A DNA stretch of 64,000 bases, taken from positions 12,970,396-13,034,395 of the forward strand of contig CM064663.1 in assembly GCA_032717465.1 (NCBI GenBank). Direction: 5' to 3'. Source of the DNA: Coenobita brevimanus (taxonomy: Eukaryota > Arthropoda > Malacostraca > Decapoda > Coenobitidae). A model generated the notes under the pieces. The model searched no databases. It was not told the origin of the DNA and saw only the letters and a list, made by a program, of their open reading frames with translations. Position 1 is the first letter of the stretch. Each line of letters begins with the position of its first letter. This document shows, one piece after another, positions 10,969-23,855 of this stretch. The translations under genes and the position numbers were made by a program.

Positions 10969-11253
10969 TCATTCTGTATGGTGGGGAACTACAGCAGCAG
11001 AATGATGGTCAGCCTGGACAGCGGTTGGCTGAGCAGTGGGGCTATCCTCCACAGTATGTCCAAAGTTGCTGGCAATGAACTCTTCCAGCACATCAACTTT
11101 ATAGGTCAAGCTCTTGATTTTATTTGTGGCTTCGGTTAGCTTGTCTTCCAAGCTCTGACGTAGTTTGCACATCCTGCAAACAAAGGAACGGTCTGTATAA
11201 AAGGATCCAGAGAAACTACTGGAACAGGCTACGCAGATAATGTTCCAAGGCAT
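10969..11253 (-). pseudogene. CR1-like ORF1, N-terminal zinc motif and coiled coil
   Basis: A 95-residue frame beginning at Met 11253. Residues 7-30 hold two Cys pairs, 'CVAC' and 'CRMC', 18 residues apart, like half of a PHD-type or related zinc-binding module. This is followed by a heptad-rich helix, about 'LRQSLEDKLTEATNKIKSLT', predicted by eye as a coiled coil. PHD-like fingers plus coiled coil plus esterase is an arrangement reported for CR1-type ORF1. The frame then shifts by one before the esterase piece. Confidence 0.65.
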
Positions 11254-12139
11254 TCTGAAGTTCAGAGTTACTGCAAAGACTTATAAGAGAAACAGAATCA
11301 GATTTTGCTGATTTGCATCTGGAAGAGATACAGGAACAATAATCAGTTACTTTACAAAATCTGCTAGTGAAACAATTACAATTTTTGTAATTGTTACAGG
11401 TGAAGGTCTCACAGGTGGGGGTCTTGCTGTTTAAAACTGTACAGGAATGACTACCTTGTTGGTTAGCAATGTACCTGCAGAATATTTATGAGCAATCTAT
11501 TCCAGAGAAAGGAAAGCTGTTACCTGGAATGGAGAAAAAAATTTATATTACAATCTGAAATATAACAATAATGTCATCATATATAACAATAAAGTCACAA
11601 TGCGGTTACTTTTAAAGAAATGGGAGACATATTTCACTGTAAAAATTAGTGCAAGTAGAAAGAAAAACATGTTGGACAAAAACAGCAAGACTTGCCCTGT
11701 GTTGAAAATGTAAACAAACGTTGTCGTAATCCCTTGTTTTACTAATTTATCGTTTAGTGATAAAATAACGGATCATTGGTAAAGAATCCCATTTTAATCC
11801 ATTAATACTAAATTAGTTCTAAGACCAAAAAATAAATATACAAACTGCAAATTCTTACTGTTTCCCGAGGGTAACTCGTCCGACCCTCTGGCAGAGACGG
11901 GTGAAGTAACTGCATATCAGGGACAAAGAGACGGCGCCAAGGTAAAAGAAAACTATTTATGATATAAATTGTTTTTTCTCACCTTAGAACGGTGCAAATC
12001 ACCGTCCAAAGCACTCTACACTCAGTCACAGAGATTCACAGAAATAAACTGAGTCTCTTATTCACTACTGTCTATTAAACAATGCTAATCAAACACAGCA
12101 GACCAGAAGGACGTCTTACCAGCAGGGCGGTGAAACCGA
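11254..12139. other. No gene recognised; possible 5' UTR of the CR1-like LINE
   Basis: About 0.9 kb upstream (minus strand) of the CR1-like ORF1. It is A/T-rich with no coding pattern on either strand. The part nearest 11254 may be the LINE 5' UTR. I see no boundary repeat or target-site duplication that would fix its end. Confidence 0.4.
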
Positions 12140-12696
12140 CTCCATGTCTTCTTTACCCCTCCATAGTTGTTGACTTCATTCACGGATTTTATTCACCCCT
12201 GTGTAGAGTACAACTCTCAAGTGCGGTCAGGCTCCTCATTTACAGCTCTTTGCAACAATGTGGAGTCAAAAGCTTTTTCTCTCAGCAACTCTTCTCCTCT
12301 TACTAGCTCCCTTCAACCTCTGTATCTTCGCTGTACTGTTCCATCTTTATCTCTTTTCAGTCGTTACTTCAATGGTCACCCCTCCTCCATTATGGCGGGT
12401 GCGTAGCATCCGTCTAACAACAAAATCTCATTCCTTTTCTGTCCAACTCTCTAATGCAAGAGTGAACCGTTACTCCCAGTCTTTCATTTATGCAACAGGT
12501 CACCTCTGGAACTGTCTCCCTCTGTCTGTACTTCCTACTGCCCATGATCTCCAGTCTTTCAAAAGCAGTGTGTCCAGGGACTCCAAAAGGAACAGTCTTG
12601 AATTTGGCTCTCTTATCTTGTCTTTATTTTTTCTTGAAGGGAGAAACATACAGGCTCCTGGCCTTTTGTTGCTTCTTCCTTGCATTAAAAAGATAG
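12140..12696 (+). pseudogene. LINE family 2 fragment, C-terminal end of ORF2 (+ strand)
   Basis: A plus-strand piece whose broken frames match the end of LINE family 2 at 24767-25040: 'FIHPCVEYNSQV', 'NNVESKAFSLSNSSPLTSS', 'LQPLYLRCTVPSLSLFSRYF' and a final 'LQSFKS' segment. It ends at about 12696, where the sequence switches to the same family on the opposite strand. Several frameshifts are present. There is no poly(A) at the junction. Confidence 0.75.
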
Positions 12697-12930
12697 AACG
12701 ACAGTTAGAGGGCTGAAAATGATCAACCTTCCATAACAGGAAAATTCAAGCAAGAAGGAAAGGTACAAGTTGAGACAAAGGCACAGAGTTTACCTAGGCA
12801 GGATATAAGTACAGAAGAACAGCACTTGACAACAACTGGAGGAACCCCATCAGCATCCCATCAGGCCCATATGCCTTGTCAGCATTAAAGCCAGTGATGG
12901 CAGAAAACACATCAACTGAAGAAATTTTAA

Positions 12931-13695
12931 CCCGCGCCATCCCGGCGTCGTGAATTAACGTCCGCACATGATGTGCACTCATGTCCCGGCGATGTGAATT
13001 AATGCGGGAACATTGCAAGTCCATAGTTTGCACAATTTTCAATTTTCGCGAGTGATTTCGCGAGTGATTTTTGGCACGTATACACGGGACACCTTCCTCT
13101 ATTCCTCTACAAGATGCCAAGCAGGGACAATGCCTTACACCGCATAACCTCTCCTCCCCCCTGCACGCCATTGTCTCGGCAATTCACCTGTTACCAGTGA
13201 CCTGGCCAATAAAGACATTCAGGGCCAGAGTGATTCCCCAATCGATGACAATGTGGAGGACAAAGTTTACATAGCATTAGAGGAAGAAACAGTCAGAAAT
13301 GATGATCAGGTAATGTGGGAAAAAAAGGTCATGAATGGTGATGAGTTAGTGAGTGAAACAATGCTTATAATGCCTATATTACTGTTTGAAAACCAATATA
13401 CTCTTGTACTACATATAAATTCGTACCAAGTAAATAAATAAATACTGTTTATGAGTAGATAAAATAGTTACACTCCCATAGAACTCTTTTTCTTTGGTGC
13501 CAGCCTGTTAGAAAACCCATTCAGGTAAGGAAGTACTCGTACCTAAATTGAGTATTTTTAACCTCAGGTGAGCGATTTCTCTATGAATTTTCGATGTTTT
13601 TCACCAAAAGCGGATGTTTGAGCCAAAAAAGAAAAGGTCAAAAAATGTTGGGACTGGGGCATACCACTGCCCAGAAAACGTCAGGATGGGGCGGG
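12931..13695. mobile_element. piggyBac-type MITE (765 bp) with TTAA duplication
   Basis: The element is flanked by TTAA on both sides (12927-12930 and 13696-13699). Its ends are inverted repeats: left CCCGCGCCATCCCGGCGT, right (reversed) CCCGCCCCATCCTGACGT. The uninterrupted LINE family 2 copy near 26112 reads 'attttaatgtcagccatgaa', exactly what remains if the element and one TTAA are removed. TTAA targeting and CCC-starting ends are the hallmark of piggyBac. No transposase is encoded, and the short open stretches inside are not convincing genes. The larger piggyBac copy ending at 23322 has a matching end, CCCGCTGCATCCCGGCC, and may represent the family able to mobilise it. Confidence 0.92.
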
Positions 13696-14305
13696 TTAAT
13701 GTCAGCCATGAGGAAGTAAGAGGGAGGACGTGATAGAAGTGATAGAGGAACTGCACTAGAATCGTCTACGGTGGAAATGAAGGAGAAATTCTGAGCAAAG
13801 ACTTCTGCTTTACAGTACAAGAAACAGTTGGAGAATCGTCAGAGTGGAAAATAAGAGGAAAGGATAACGAAGTAAAGTTGTTAGAAACGTATTTGGCAAG
13901 CATCGGAAGGAGCAGGAGGAATTTGAGTTAGTACGACTGATATTATATTTTGCAGAGCGATAGACGGACTTAACACGATTTCAGCCAGAAACGTAAAAGA
14001 GATGATATTCAGGGATGGTTTGGCTCCGGTACCTTTTTGAAGGCCCTCTCCTTGATGTGGACGGCATTTGAACAAGTATAATTAAAGATTTTTTTTTTTT
14101 TCATTAGTCACACGATAAAAAATCGAAATGTCTGTTTCCATACCTGAGAGAATAACCTGTGTAATGCGTGAGACACTCTCAGATGATTCTCGGCCATGGA
14201 AGCAATAATCATTCCAGGGAATAAAAAATAAGTGCTGTCCGAGGTCCTCCCAATCAGCAACTTCAAAATGCCAAAGTCGCCGCTAATTGGGATGGTTCAC
14301 AGGCC

Positions 14306-14680
14306 TTACTGAGGTGACAGGACAGTTAAGGTATTAAGACTGCAATCAGGGGAGCCCAGTGGAAAGAAAACATTAACATAAGCAGAAGGATTAGATGCAA
14401 GGAATTGGTCAGGTATGATGGGACACCCTACAAGACTGTTAGCAATATAGGTCGGGTGCTGTCCAAGCTGCTTTTGGTCATTAAGGATGGAAAAGATGTA
14501 GCCTCGTACGTGGATCAGAGATAGGAGAGAAGAGCCAAAGGTGGTGGTGAACAGTGAAATCACCTAGAATGGAGACTTCAGGGAAGGAGGAAACTGACAG
14601 GATGTTCCAACTTAGAAGTAAAATTGTCAAAGAATTTGTCATCGTCAGCAGAAGTAGCAGATAAGAAATGGTACACATAC
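14306..14680 (-). pseudogene. LINE family 2 endonuclease remnant
   Basis: Two overlapping broken frames hold 'FPEVSILGDFTVHHHLW' (the GDFN-type box) and, downstream, 'IIPDQFLASNPSAYVNVFF' with 'PLGSPDCSLNTL' (normally P-L-G-S-S-D-H). These are the middle and end of an AP-type endonuclease domain. The catalytic His of SDH is lost. The C-terminal neighbour on the minus strand is the RT-start region at 12697-12926. Confidence 0.7.
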
Positions 14681-14960
14681 TTAGTCAGAGAATGGTAGGA
14701 TAGACGAACCTAGAGACTAAAGAAGTCAGAAGACTGAAGTACAGGAACATGGATGCACGATATGTTGAGATGTACATATACACAACAGCCACTTTTTGCT
14801 CTGAAGGGAGTATACAGAAAGTAGGAGGATACAGAGGAGGGTTTCCTTTAAGTTACCTTAGACAGCTGAGTCTCAGTACTGGGTAGAAGGAGTGGTTTTG
14901 AGGAAGCGAGGTGGCGTTCAGCAGAGATAAAAATAAAGGAAAGGTTGCGATTGTGCAGAA

Positions 14961-15489
14961 ATAAATAAATGTATCAAAACAAAACCAGTTTGCACTAATA
15001 CTACACTATATTACCATAGCACATATTTGCACTTGTAATGCAAGTTCATTTCCACTAAATCCTGAAAAGAATTTCTTTATTTCTGGCACTTGTACTGCGA
15101 GTTCATGCACCATATCCTGAGATCATTTCCTTACACCTGTACTTTTTCGTATATTCTAAATTCTTCTGCGGTAAAATCACTTGCTAGGGTAATTTCTTAG
15201 TGCACTAGAGGAATAGTAAAAGGTAATTTCAACTTTACTATCACAACAAATCCAATTGGCATGTATATTGCAATGTATTACCAAAACACATATTCGCAGT
15301 TGTACTGCATGTTCACCAGCAGAGTAACCTGAGTGTTTTCTTAAACCCATACATTTTTTATATTATAAACTATAAATATGGTAGGTTGGGGCGCCCATCA
15401 TCCACTCACTCAATGTAAAGTTACCATATGATCTCTACACTGAGTGACAAGCCGAGTGGTTTCCTGAACCCAGGAAACTATTTACTACG
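14961..15489. other. No gene; degenerate internal repeats
   Basis: About 0.5 kb without coding signal. A motif 'tattacca..acacatatt.gca.ttgtactgca.gttca' appears at about 15010, in part at 15088, and again at 15277, suggesting an old tandem or dispersed repeat. No family is recognised. Confidence 0.4.
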
Positions 15490-16198
15490 TTGGGTGGTAA
15501 CCATATAACCGGGATTTGTGGCAGGGTTAAGTGTCCCCCAGATTGCCCTATCCAAAATCACTTAGTCATAGCAGTCATTTCAGAGAGCCTCGGAGGGGCC
15601 AGTCCATGCCCATGGCCCCAACCAAATGGGCAGACTCGCGTGGCCATGTGGAATATGAGAGGTGTGAATGAAGATAGAAAGAATGTGGATGTGGTGAATG
15701 CGTTCAAGAGTGTGAGATATGTCGTGATGCCATTCCGTGAAACGATGATGAAAGGGTGTGAAGTGGAGAAGTGGGAGGGTGTGAAATGTGTAAGATCGGG
15801 AATGACTGGACGAGGAAGATGCAAGAAAGGAGTTGCATTGTTTATGAAGGAGGTGTGGCAGAGTGGAATGAGAGAGTACAAATGTGTCAGCCCGAGGTGT
15901 ATCTACCCTGTATGTCAAGTTCAAGTTTGACAAGGTGAAAGTGGCAGTGATTGTAGCATATGCACCATGTATGGACAGAAGTGAGAGAGTGAAAGACAGG
16001 TTTTGGGATGAGCTGGATGAAGTAGTGGGAGAAATGTGCAGGAGCTATAAAGTGATCGTAATGGGAGATATGAGTGGAAGAGTAGACAATGGTCCTGAGG
16101 ATGACAAAATGGGCTTTTATGCAGTACAAGGAGAAAATGATAATGGGAAGAGACTAAAGGATATGTATCAGGAGAGGAGGTTGTGCATTTGTAACTAG
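15490..16198 (+). pseudogene. RTE-like endonuclease domain
   Basis: Two overlapping frames (15490-15930 and 15884-16198). Motifs in order: 'VAMWNMRGVNEDRKNVDVV', 'VMPFRETMMKG' (normally S-E-T), 'GVALFMKEVW', 'VIVAYAPCMDRSE' and 'VIVMGDMSGRVDNG' (normally G-D-L/F-N). The fold is an AP-type endonuclease that nicks the target. A frameshift near 15900 separates the two halves, and the SDHE-type final motif 'LSDHEIVV' is found in a third frame at about 16350. Confidence 0.78.
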
Positions 16199-16444
16199 TT
16201 CTTCAAACACAGAGATGCACATAAATATACATGGCATAGAGGAAACGGGGATCATGTTGAAAAAAGCTTGATTGATTACGCGCTCGCAGAGAGGTCATTG
16301 ATGGGAATGGTTGCTGATACGAGGGCCGTGAGAGGACGATGTAGAGGTCTGTCAGATCATGAGATTGTGGTACGCAAGATCAAGCTGAGAGGAGTGACGT
16401 GGATCAGGAGAGAGGGGAGCAGTCAGTGAGAAAGACTGAAAGTT

Positions 16445-18543
16445 GTGAAGCCGAGGATAAAAAAAATGGCAGATGATTACAGGATCAAAGTAGAGGAGGA
16501 GATAGAATTAGTGAATTGGAATGAAATGGATCTGGACAGCCTGTGGAATGCATATAGGGATTGCTTTGTTAGGAACACTATAGAGGTGCGTGGTGTGGCA
16601 AGAGTAACAACAAAGAAGAAAGGTACGGCATGGTGGGATGAGGAGGTTAACAGTGTGGTGGAGGAAAAGAAGTGGCTAAAGTGGTTAAAGGACTGGGGTT
16701 CAGTTGAAATAAGAACTGAATATGTCGAGAGCCAGAAACACGTAAAGAGACTAGTGAAGAGGAAAAAGGAAGAGGTAAATGATGATCTGGGAAGAAAAGT
16801 AAATGCGAACTACCCTGAAAATAGGAAGTTATTCTGGAAAGAGGTGCGGAAATGTAAAAGTGAAAGGGGAAAGAAATGTGATGGTGTGAAGGATGTAAGT
16901 GGTAGATTATTAACCCATGGGGATGAAGTAAGGACCAGATGGAAAGAATATTTTGAAAACCTGATGAATGGGAAGAGAGAGAACAGAGTGGCGTAAACAT
17001 GATTGGTTTAGGGGGTGTGCAAAGAAGAAATGCAGTGGCAGGAGACGTGATACTCGCACAGGTGAAGAGTGCTATGAAGTGGCTGAAAAATGGGAAAGCA
17101 TCTGGGGTTGATGAGGTGTATGCAGGGATGCTTAAGAGTAGTGGAGAGAGTGGAATGAAGTGTTTGTTGGAGATATGTAAGAAGGCATGGATGAGTGAAA
17201 CTGTGCCTGCAGAGTGGAAAAAGGTTGTGATTGTACACCTGTACAAAAATAAAGGTGAGCGGAGTGAGTGCAAAAAATATCGTGGTAGGCAAGGTATATG
17301 GAAGAATTATTATAGGGAAAGGAAGAGAGATATCAGAAGTCCTAGTGAGTGCTGAACAGGGTAGCTTTAGCAGTAGCAGAGGATGTGTGAATCAAATATT
17401 TGCAGTGAGACAGACAGTAGAGAAGGTTTGTGAGAAGGACCATAAGGTGTTAATGGCATTCATGGATCTGGAAAAAGCATAGGACAAAGTGGACAGAGAA
17501 GGACTGTGGAAAGCTTTGTGCATGTACGGTGTAGATTGTAAGCTGCTAGGTGCCGTCAGTTTTTATGATGGTAGTGAAGCATTTGTAAGGGTAAATGGGC
17601 ATCTAAGTGAATGGTTCACGATCGGTGAGGACTTGTGACAAGATTGTGATATCCCCATGATTGTTCAATATATATATGGATGGGGTGATGAGAGAAGTAA
17701 AAACACGAGTAATGGAGAGAGGGATGGCGTTGGTAATGACTAAACAATGGTGATGGATGGAAGATCTCAAATTTGTTGTATGCTGATGATGCAGCACTGC
17801 TTGCAAGTACCAGACAAGAACTTAGTAGGGTACTGTAGAGTTTTCCTGATGTCTGTGAGCGTCGTGCCTTGAGAGAAAATATAGAAAAAAGTAAAGTGAT
17901 GGTTATTGAGAGAGAGGGTGACTCCCAGTGCGATGTTAAAGTGAATGGAAAGACACTGGAATTGGTGAGACAGTTCAAATATCTGGGTACAATGATAGAA
18001 AAGAGAGGAAAATATGCAAAAGAAGTTGAAAGTAGAGTGACACAAGGAAGAAAAGTAGCTGGTGCAATGGAGGCCTTGATAAGAAACAGGCTAGAGTGTT
18101 GCAACTGTGCAAAGCATACATGAAGGAGTGTTAGTGCCAACTTTAACACATGGATGTGAGACTATGGTGTGACATGGTAATGAAAAGTCCAGAGTAAGAG
18201 CAGTGGAGAAGGGACTGCTGAGGAATGTATGTGGAGTACAGAGGGTCGATAGGATATGAATAATGTGATTCGTGAAAGATGTGTAGTAAGGAAGTTTGTG
18301 GACAGCAGAATCAAAGAGAGTGTACTGAGATGGTATGGTCATGTGAAGAGAAAGGAAAACAATACAGTGATGAAACAGGTATATCTGAGCGAATTCGGAG
18401 GGAGGAGGCGAGGTTTGCCAAGGAGACAGTGGAGAGATATGGTGGAGGAATGTTTGAGGAAGAGAGGGTTGGTAGTCGGTGAGGCTACGGAACTGACAGC
18501 AGATCGAGCTGGCTGGATGAATGTTGTGAGAAGAAGAGCATGA
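16445..18543 (+). pseudogene. RTE-like reverse transcriptase and C-terminal domain
   Basis: RT motifs scattered over several frames: 'MKWLKNGKASGVDEVYAGML', 'VPAEWKKVVIVHLYKNKG', 'VVGKVYGRIII', 'AEQGSF', 'LMAFMDLEKA' followed by a TAG stop and 'DKVDREGLW', 'LYADDAALLAS' (intact catalytic box near 17780), 'VMVIEREG' and 'FKYLGTMIEKRGKY'. The C-terminal segment 18256-18543 has 'RWYGHVKRKENNTVMKQVYL' and 'RRRGLPRRQWRDMVEE', the usual end of this LINE group. The catalytic residues are present, but the ORF is dead. Confidence 0.82.
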
Positions 18544-18867
18544 TCGGGGTTTGGCACCCCTTTTTAACGTGGCAGCGTCCGGATTTACTCTATCAAATAC
18601 AATTATGTGAAACTACAGAAAGTGGTGAATGTTTTTGGTGTATCCGATAGAGGCAGGATTCCGAGGGCTTGAATGATGAGTGAATGGAAGTGTGGTCCTT
18701 TGGTTTGGGCAAATTTGGGCTGTCTGGACACTGCTACTCCTCACCCTGTGCTAGGGTGGGAAAGGCGGTCCGGATGATGATCATGATGATGACAAATTCT
18801 TATGTCGTAAGATTACTATATACACTACACTTTCCCACATGCCAGTGACTGAAGAAATCTCCTTTAA

Positions 18868-20100
18868 CTCACTGCACTGGTAGAGCATTTGCTTGTGAAC
18901 CTGCTGCCATCACTGACAGTTCAGGCAGACATAGCACTGCCTGTATATTTTTTAACCAGCAGGTACTGAGGTTCACCATGTGGTGACACGTGAGGTAGCC
19001 TGCCTGGGTGACCCCGCCAGGCATTACTGCAGCACTGTGTCCTTGATGCAGCAGTTATGCCAACAACCTGTCTGAACAGTGTGAATGCATTCACAACAGT
19101 GATAACACAAAGGTGTAGGAACACCTTCTTTTACCACCTGCAGCACATCCCGCTTGTCATGCCAGTGGATGACCAACATGTTACTCCATTTCTCGATGAG
19201 TAATGCATCATTCTTGGTCTTGGCAGGGAAAACAGGGTAGTGCTTCCTTCTTGGCTTGACAGTACCACTGATTCCTGTCCCATCTTCAAGGAGAAACTTG
19301 GCAGTTACATCATACAAGGAGAAGTGCAGGTGGTTACATTATCATCTCGCTATGTAGGCGATAACTACAAAGTCCAGCATATATCCAATCTTGCAGTCAC
19401 AAGCAACAAAGACTGATGCATAAACGATGACGTTGGATGATGTGTATTGGATAAATGCCACTCAGCCCCAGAACAATACATGCAATTCAACCGCCACAGC
19501 TCTATGGAGGGCGAAAAAAAAACGAAGAACTTTTTAGCATGGTCAGAATTGGGCGAATATTCCACACCCTGTCATTGGGTAAGGGTCGCACGCTGTGGGA
19601 AAAGTGCAGGAACCATAATACGACAAAGTACTCTGTAATGTGCCATGTACCTCCCGAAGATGGTGTGGCTCTGAGGTTGTCCATGATCCAATAGCCCTGT
19701 ATGGCATGCCTTTTTTTTGTGTGCCATCAGTATAGTCAGAGCTTGCCACATGTATAATTCACCAACTTCAACAGGATACCATTCTGTCATGTTTGGTCTT
19801 GTCACAGAAGAGGATAATCCAGTGTAGGGAGAGTTTCTGGTGATAATGATCCTGTGCCCAGGTATGCCTTCACGGTCAATGAAAAAAAAATACCGTGAAA
19901 AATGCATGATGCACGAATTGCCTGTCCACGGAAAATGTGCCCAAATACTTGCCTGAGGATCATCAAAAGCAATCTCCAGGGGCTGAAACTGTCTCCCCTC
20001 CTTTGAAGCAGAAATTTTCATTGTCCCCACACTTGGCTGATGGGAACTAAGGTAATGGGCACGTGTACCACGTACACCACGGCCAAAGACATGCATAAAT
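18868..20100 (-). pseudogene. piggyBac transposase remnant (- strand)
   Basis: Read right to left, starting near Met 20096. Pieces match the piggyBac DDE domain (DDE_Tnp_1_7) in order: 'FDDPQASIWAHF', 'WYPVEVGELYMWQALTILMA', then in other frames 'VFVACDCKIGYMLDFVVI' (about 19430-19350) and 'LLEDGTGISGTVKPRRKH' with 'VIHWHDKRDVLQV' (19300-19140). At least four frame changes are needed, so this copy is old. A TTAA at 18864-18867 followed by CTCACTGCACTGG resembles the piggyBac end CCCGCTGCATCCCGG. Catalytic aspartates cannot all be placed with confidence. Confidence 0.72.
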
Positions 20101-20510
20101 CTCTGTTACTATCTAGGACTCCGTATTCCCTTTTGTAATTTAAGTATACTGTCATTTGTGTCGAGTCGCCGTTGCCTTACCAGAGTAGATTCATTCTTTT
20201 TCTTTACGAATTTTGCGTGGGACACCTTCTCATGCGCTTGTGTGTCATTTATATAGCTTTTACCTGCTCCGTGCCAGTGCTATTTTAAAACGGTCTGACG
20301 TAATTGCATGCTCAGTGCCAGTGCCTTTTTAAAACAGTCTCGATTTCAAATATTCATTGTGACCGCAATTTTGAAGGTAGGCGTGCAAAAATTGGTGTGC
20401 TTGTAAGGCAACCCTTTCTCTATCTGCCCTCAGGCTGTTTGGCCCATACACCCACGTGCTCCTGCCTCATGCTCCCTCTGCCTCACTCTGCTTGTGTCAG
20501 TCATACAGTG

Positions 20511-22592
<2,082 letters not shown>

Positions 22593-22699
22593 AGAAACAA
22601 TAGTCTGGTAACGACGAGCGACAAAAAAGCTCAAAAAGTGTTGTAAATACAATAAAAGATGCTCAGAAAGTGTTATAAGAACTGCATACAGTGATGACA

Positions 22700-22945
22700 T
22701 GTAAATATTTTCTAGTAAGTGTAAGGACTGAACGTTGTGGAGTAAAGTTTTACGAATGTTCTCGTAAGTGTTAGACGATGTATTCACAGTGAGATGATCA
22801 AAAACACTCTGGTAATGTCTGTGTATACTGAAGGCATGTTGTAAATAATTTACTGTAAGTGAAACGGTTGTACATTGTGAAGTCAAGTTATGCATATTTT
22901 CTCGTAACTGTAAAACAATGTTTTCACAATGATAGGTATAGTGTT
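22700..22945 (+). repeat. Subterminal repeats in the piggyBac 3' region
   Basis: Two imperfect copies, about 135 bp apart, of a block with 'gt..agtaaagtt..gcatattttctcgtaagtgt...gatgt.ttcaca.tga' (about 22735-22800 and 22875-22940). They lie between the transposase stop and the right terminal repeat, where piggyBac elements carry transposase-binding sites. Function is inferred from position only. Confidence 0.45.
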
Positions 22946-23302
22946 GCATGAGTAAGTGATTTTTTCCCCCCAAAACACGATTTCTTTATGAAATAATAAG
23001 ATTTTTTTTTTTTTTGTGGTTGTGAAGTGGACAGAAAAGTGTTAAGACCATTCCTATACCTTCCCTGAGTCAGGTTGGTGAGAATACCTGAGTTTACCTT
23101 GCATAGAAAACGGTTTTTCTCTCACCGCCGCTGAAGATTCCCCACTCACTCACACCTGCGGGCGGCCGGAGGGACTATGAAAAACGCTCTTCCAGCCTCC
23201 ATGAGTTTTTTTATGGTCATATTCGTTTTTTTCACATCGATCATTTTAGTATTTAAAAATAATCAAAAATTGGCTGGCACGAGGGTGACACTATGGGGTT
23301 GA

Positions 23303-23326
23303 AGTGGCCGGGATGCAGCGGGTTAA
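23303..23326. repeat. piggyBac right terminal inverted repeat with TTAA
   Basis: The end reads 'ggccgggatgcagcggg' and is followed by TTAA (23323-23326). Reversed, it matches both ends of the MITE at 12931-13695 over about 14 of 17 positions. TTAA is the obligatory piggyBac target. Confidence 0.8.
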
Positions 23327-23855
23327 GAACGATGTGTACGTAATCATAGACGAGATCTTAGCACCTTCAGAACCGTTACGTCTCATAAATTTCAATCGAT
23401 AGTAAAACCAAAGAATTTAAATTGAGTTTGGAAGAAGTGTTCGCTGTGAATGATTTGATGGAGGCTATTTTTCACTACTGTATTTAAAAACTCTCCAAAG
23501 TTGAATAAAATCATCTAGCAGTTGTAAGAATCCCCCCTCCCCCAAAAAAAATAAATAAATAAAAGATGCTGCAGTATCTAGGTGGCTAATATACACGAAC
23601 ACTTTTGAGCAATAGTATCTGCCAACCCTCTAATTTTCCCAACAAATATAAGGAAATCATAGCCAGAGTTCCACACTGAATAAAAGCCTGCTGTCCAGTG
23701 CTGAGTTGGTAGTTCAAAGCTTTGTTGGACTGAAGAAAGAACAATGTACAATGATATTATTATTTGTCCGTCTGTATTCTCATTTTTTCTCCTTCATTAT
23801 AACTTGTCCCAGACTGTTTTTTCCTTTTGCATCTTATTTCACACAGCTAAGTGGC
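23327..23855. other. No gene; short dispersed repeat at the right edge
   Basis: No coding signal. The last ~65 bp (23793-23855, 'taacttgtccca...cttatttcac...gtggcag') resemble 40080-40142 in intron 5 of the IR gene, so a short unclassified repeat is present in both places. Confidence 0.4.

Larger units (their letters stand above)
7390..11260 (-). mobile_element. CR1-like non-LTR retrotransposon (LINE family 3)
   Basis: A minus-strand LINE with a nearly complete gene order: ORF1 with zinc-type cysteines, coiled coil and esterase (11253 to 10323), then ORF2 with endonuclease (10270 to 9391), RT (9112 to 7950) and a C-terminal domain (7778 to 7416). An esterase in ORF1 is established for CR1-like LINEs. 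The 3' side at 7345-7390 is A/T-rich with a short (TAA)n run. Many stops and frameshifts are present, so it is inactive. A SINE-like insert lies inside the RT. Confidence 0.85.
12697..14960 (-). mobile_element. LINE family 2, copy 1 (- strand), 5' part
   Basis: Reading right to left: endonuclease remnants (about 14960-14300), linker (14075-13700) and RT start (12926-12697, with 'VDVFSAITGFNADKAYGPDG'). The sequence parallels the second copy at 25880-26545 closely. It is interrupted by a piggyBac MITE at 12931-13695. The same site in the second copy (about 26112-26120) has no insertion. Heavily frameshifted. Confidence 0.78.
15490..18790 (+). mobile_element. RTE-like non-LTR retrotransposon
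   Basis: A 3.3-kb plus-strand LINE with an endonuclease, an RT and a C-terminal domain, ending in a short GATGAT-type tail (about 18773-18790) rather than poly(A), which is typical of RTE-type elements. No separate ORF1 is visible. The reading is broken by frameshifts and stops, for example TAG inside 'DLEKA*DKVDREG' near 17480. A related but distinct element lies at 47333-48087. Confidence 0.8.

Noticed and set aside
18557..18575. TTAACGTGGCAGCGTCCGG as the left piggyBac end
   Set aside because: It lies in the 3' UTR of the RTE-like LINE, which continues without interruption to its GATGAT tail. The TTAA-like match is probably chance.
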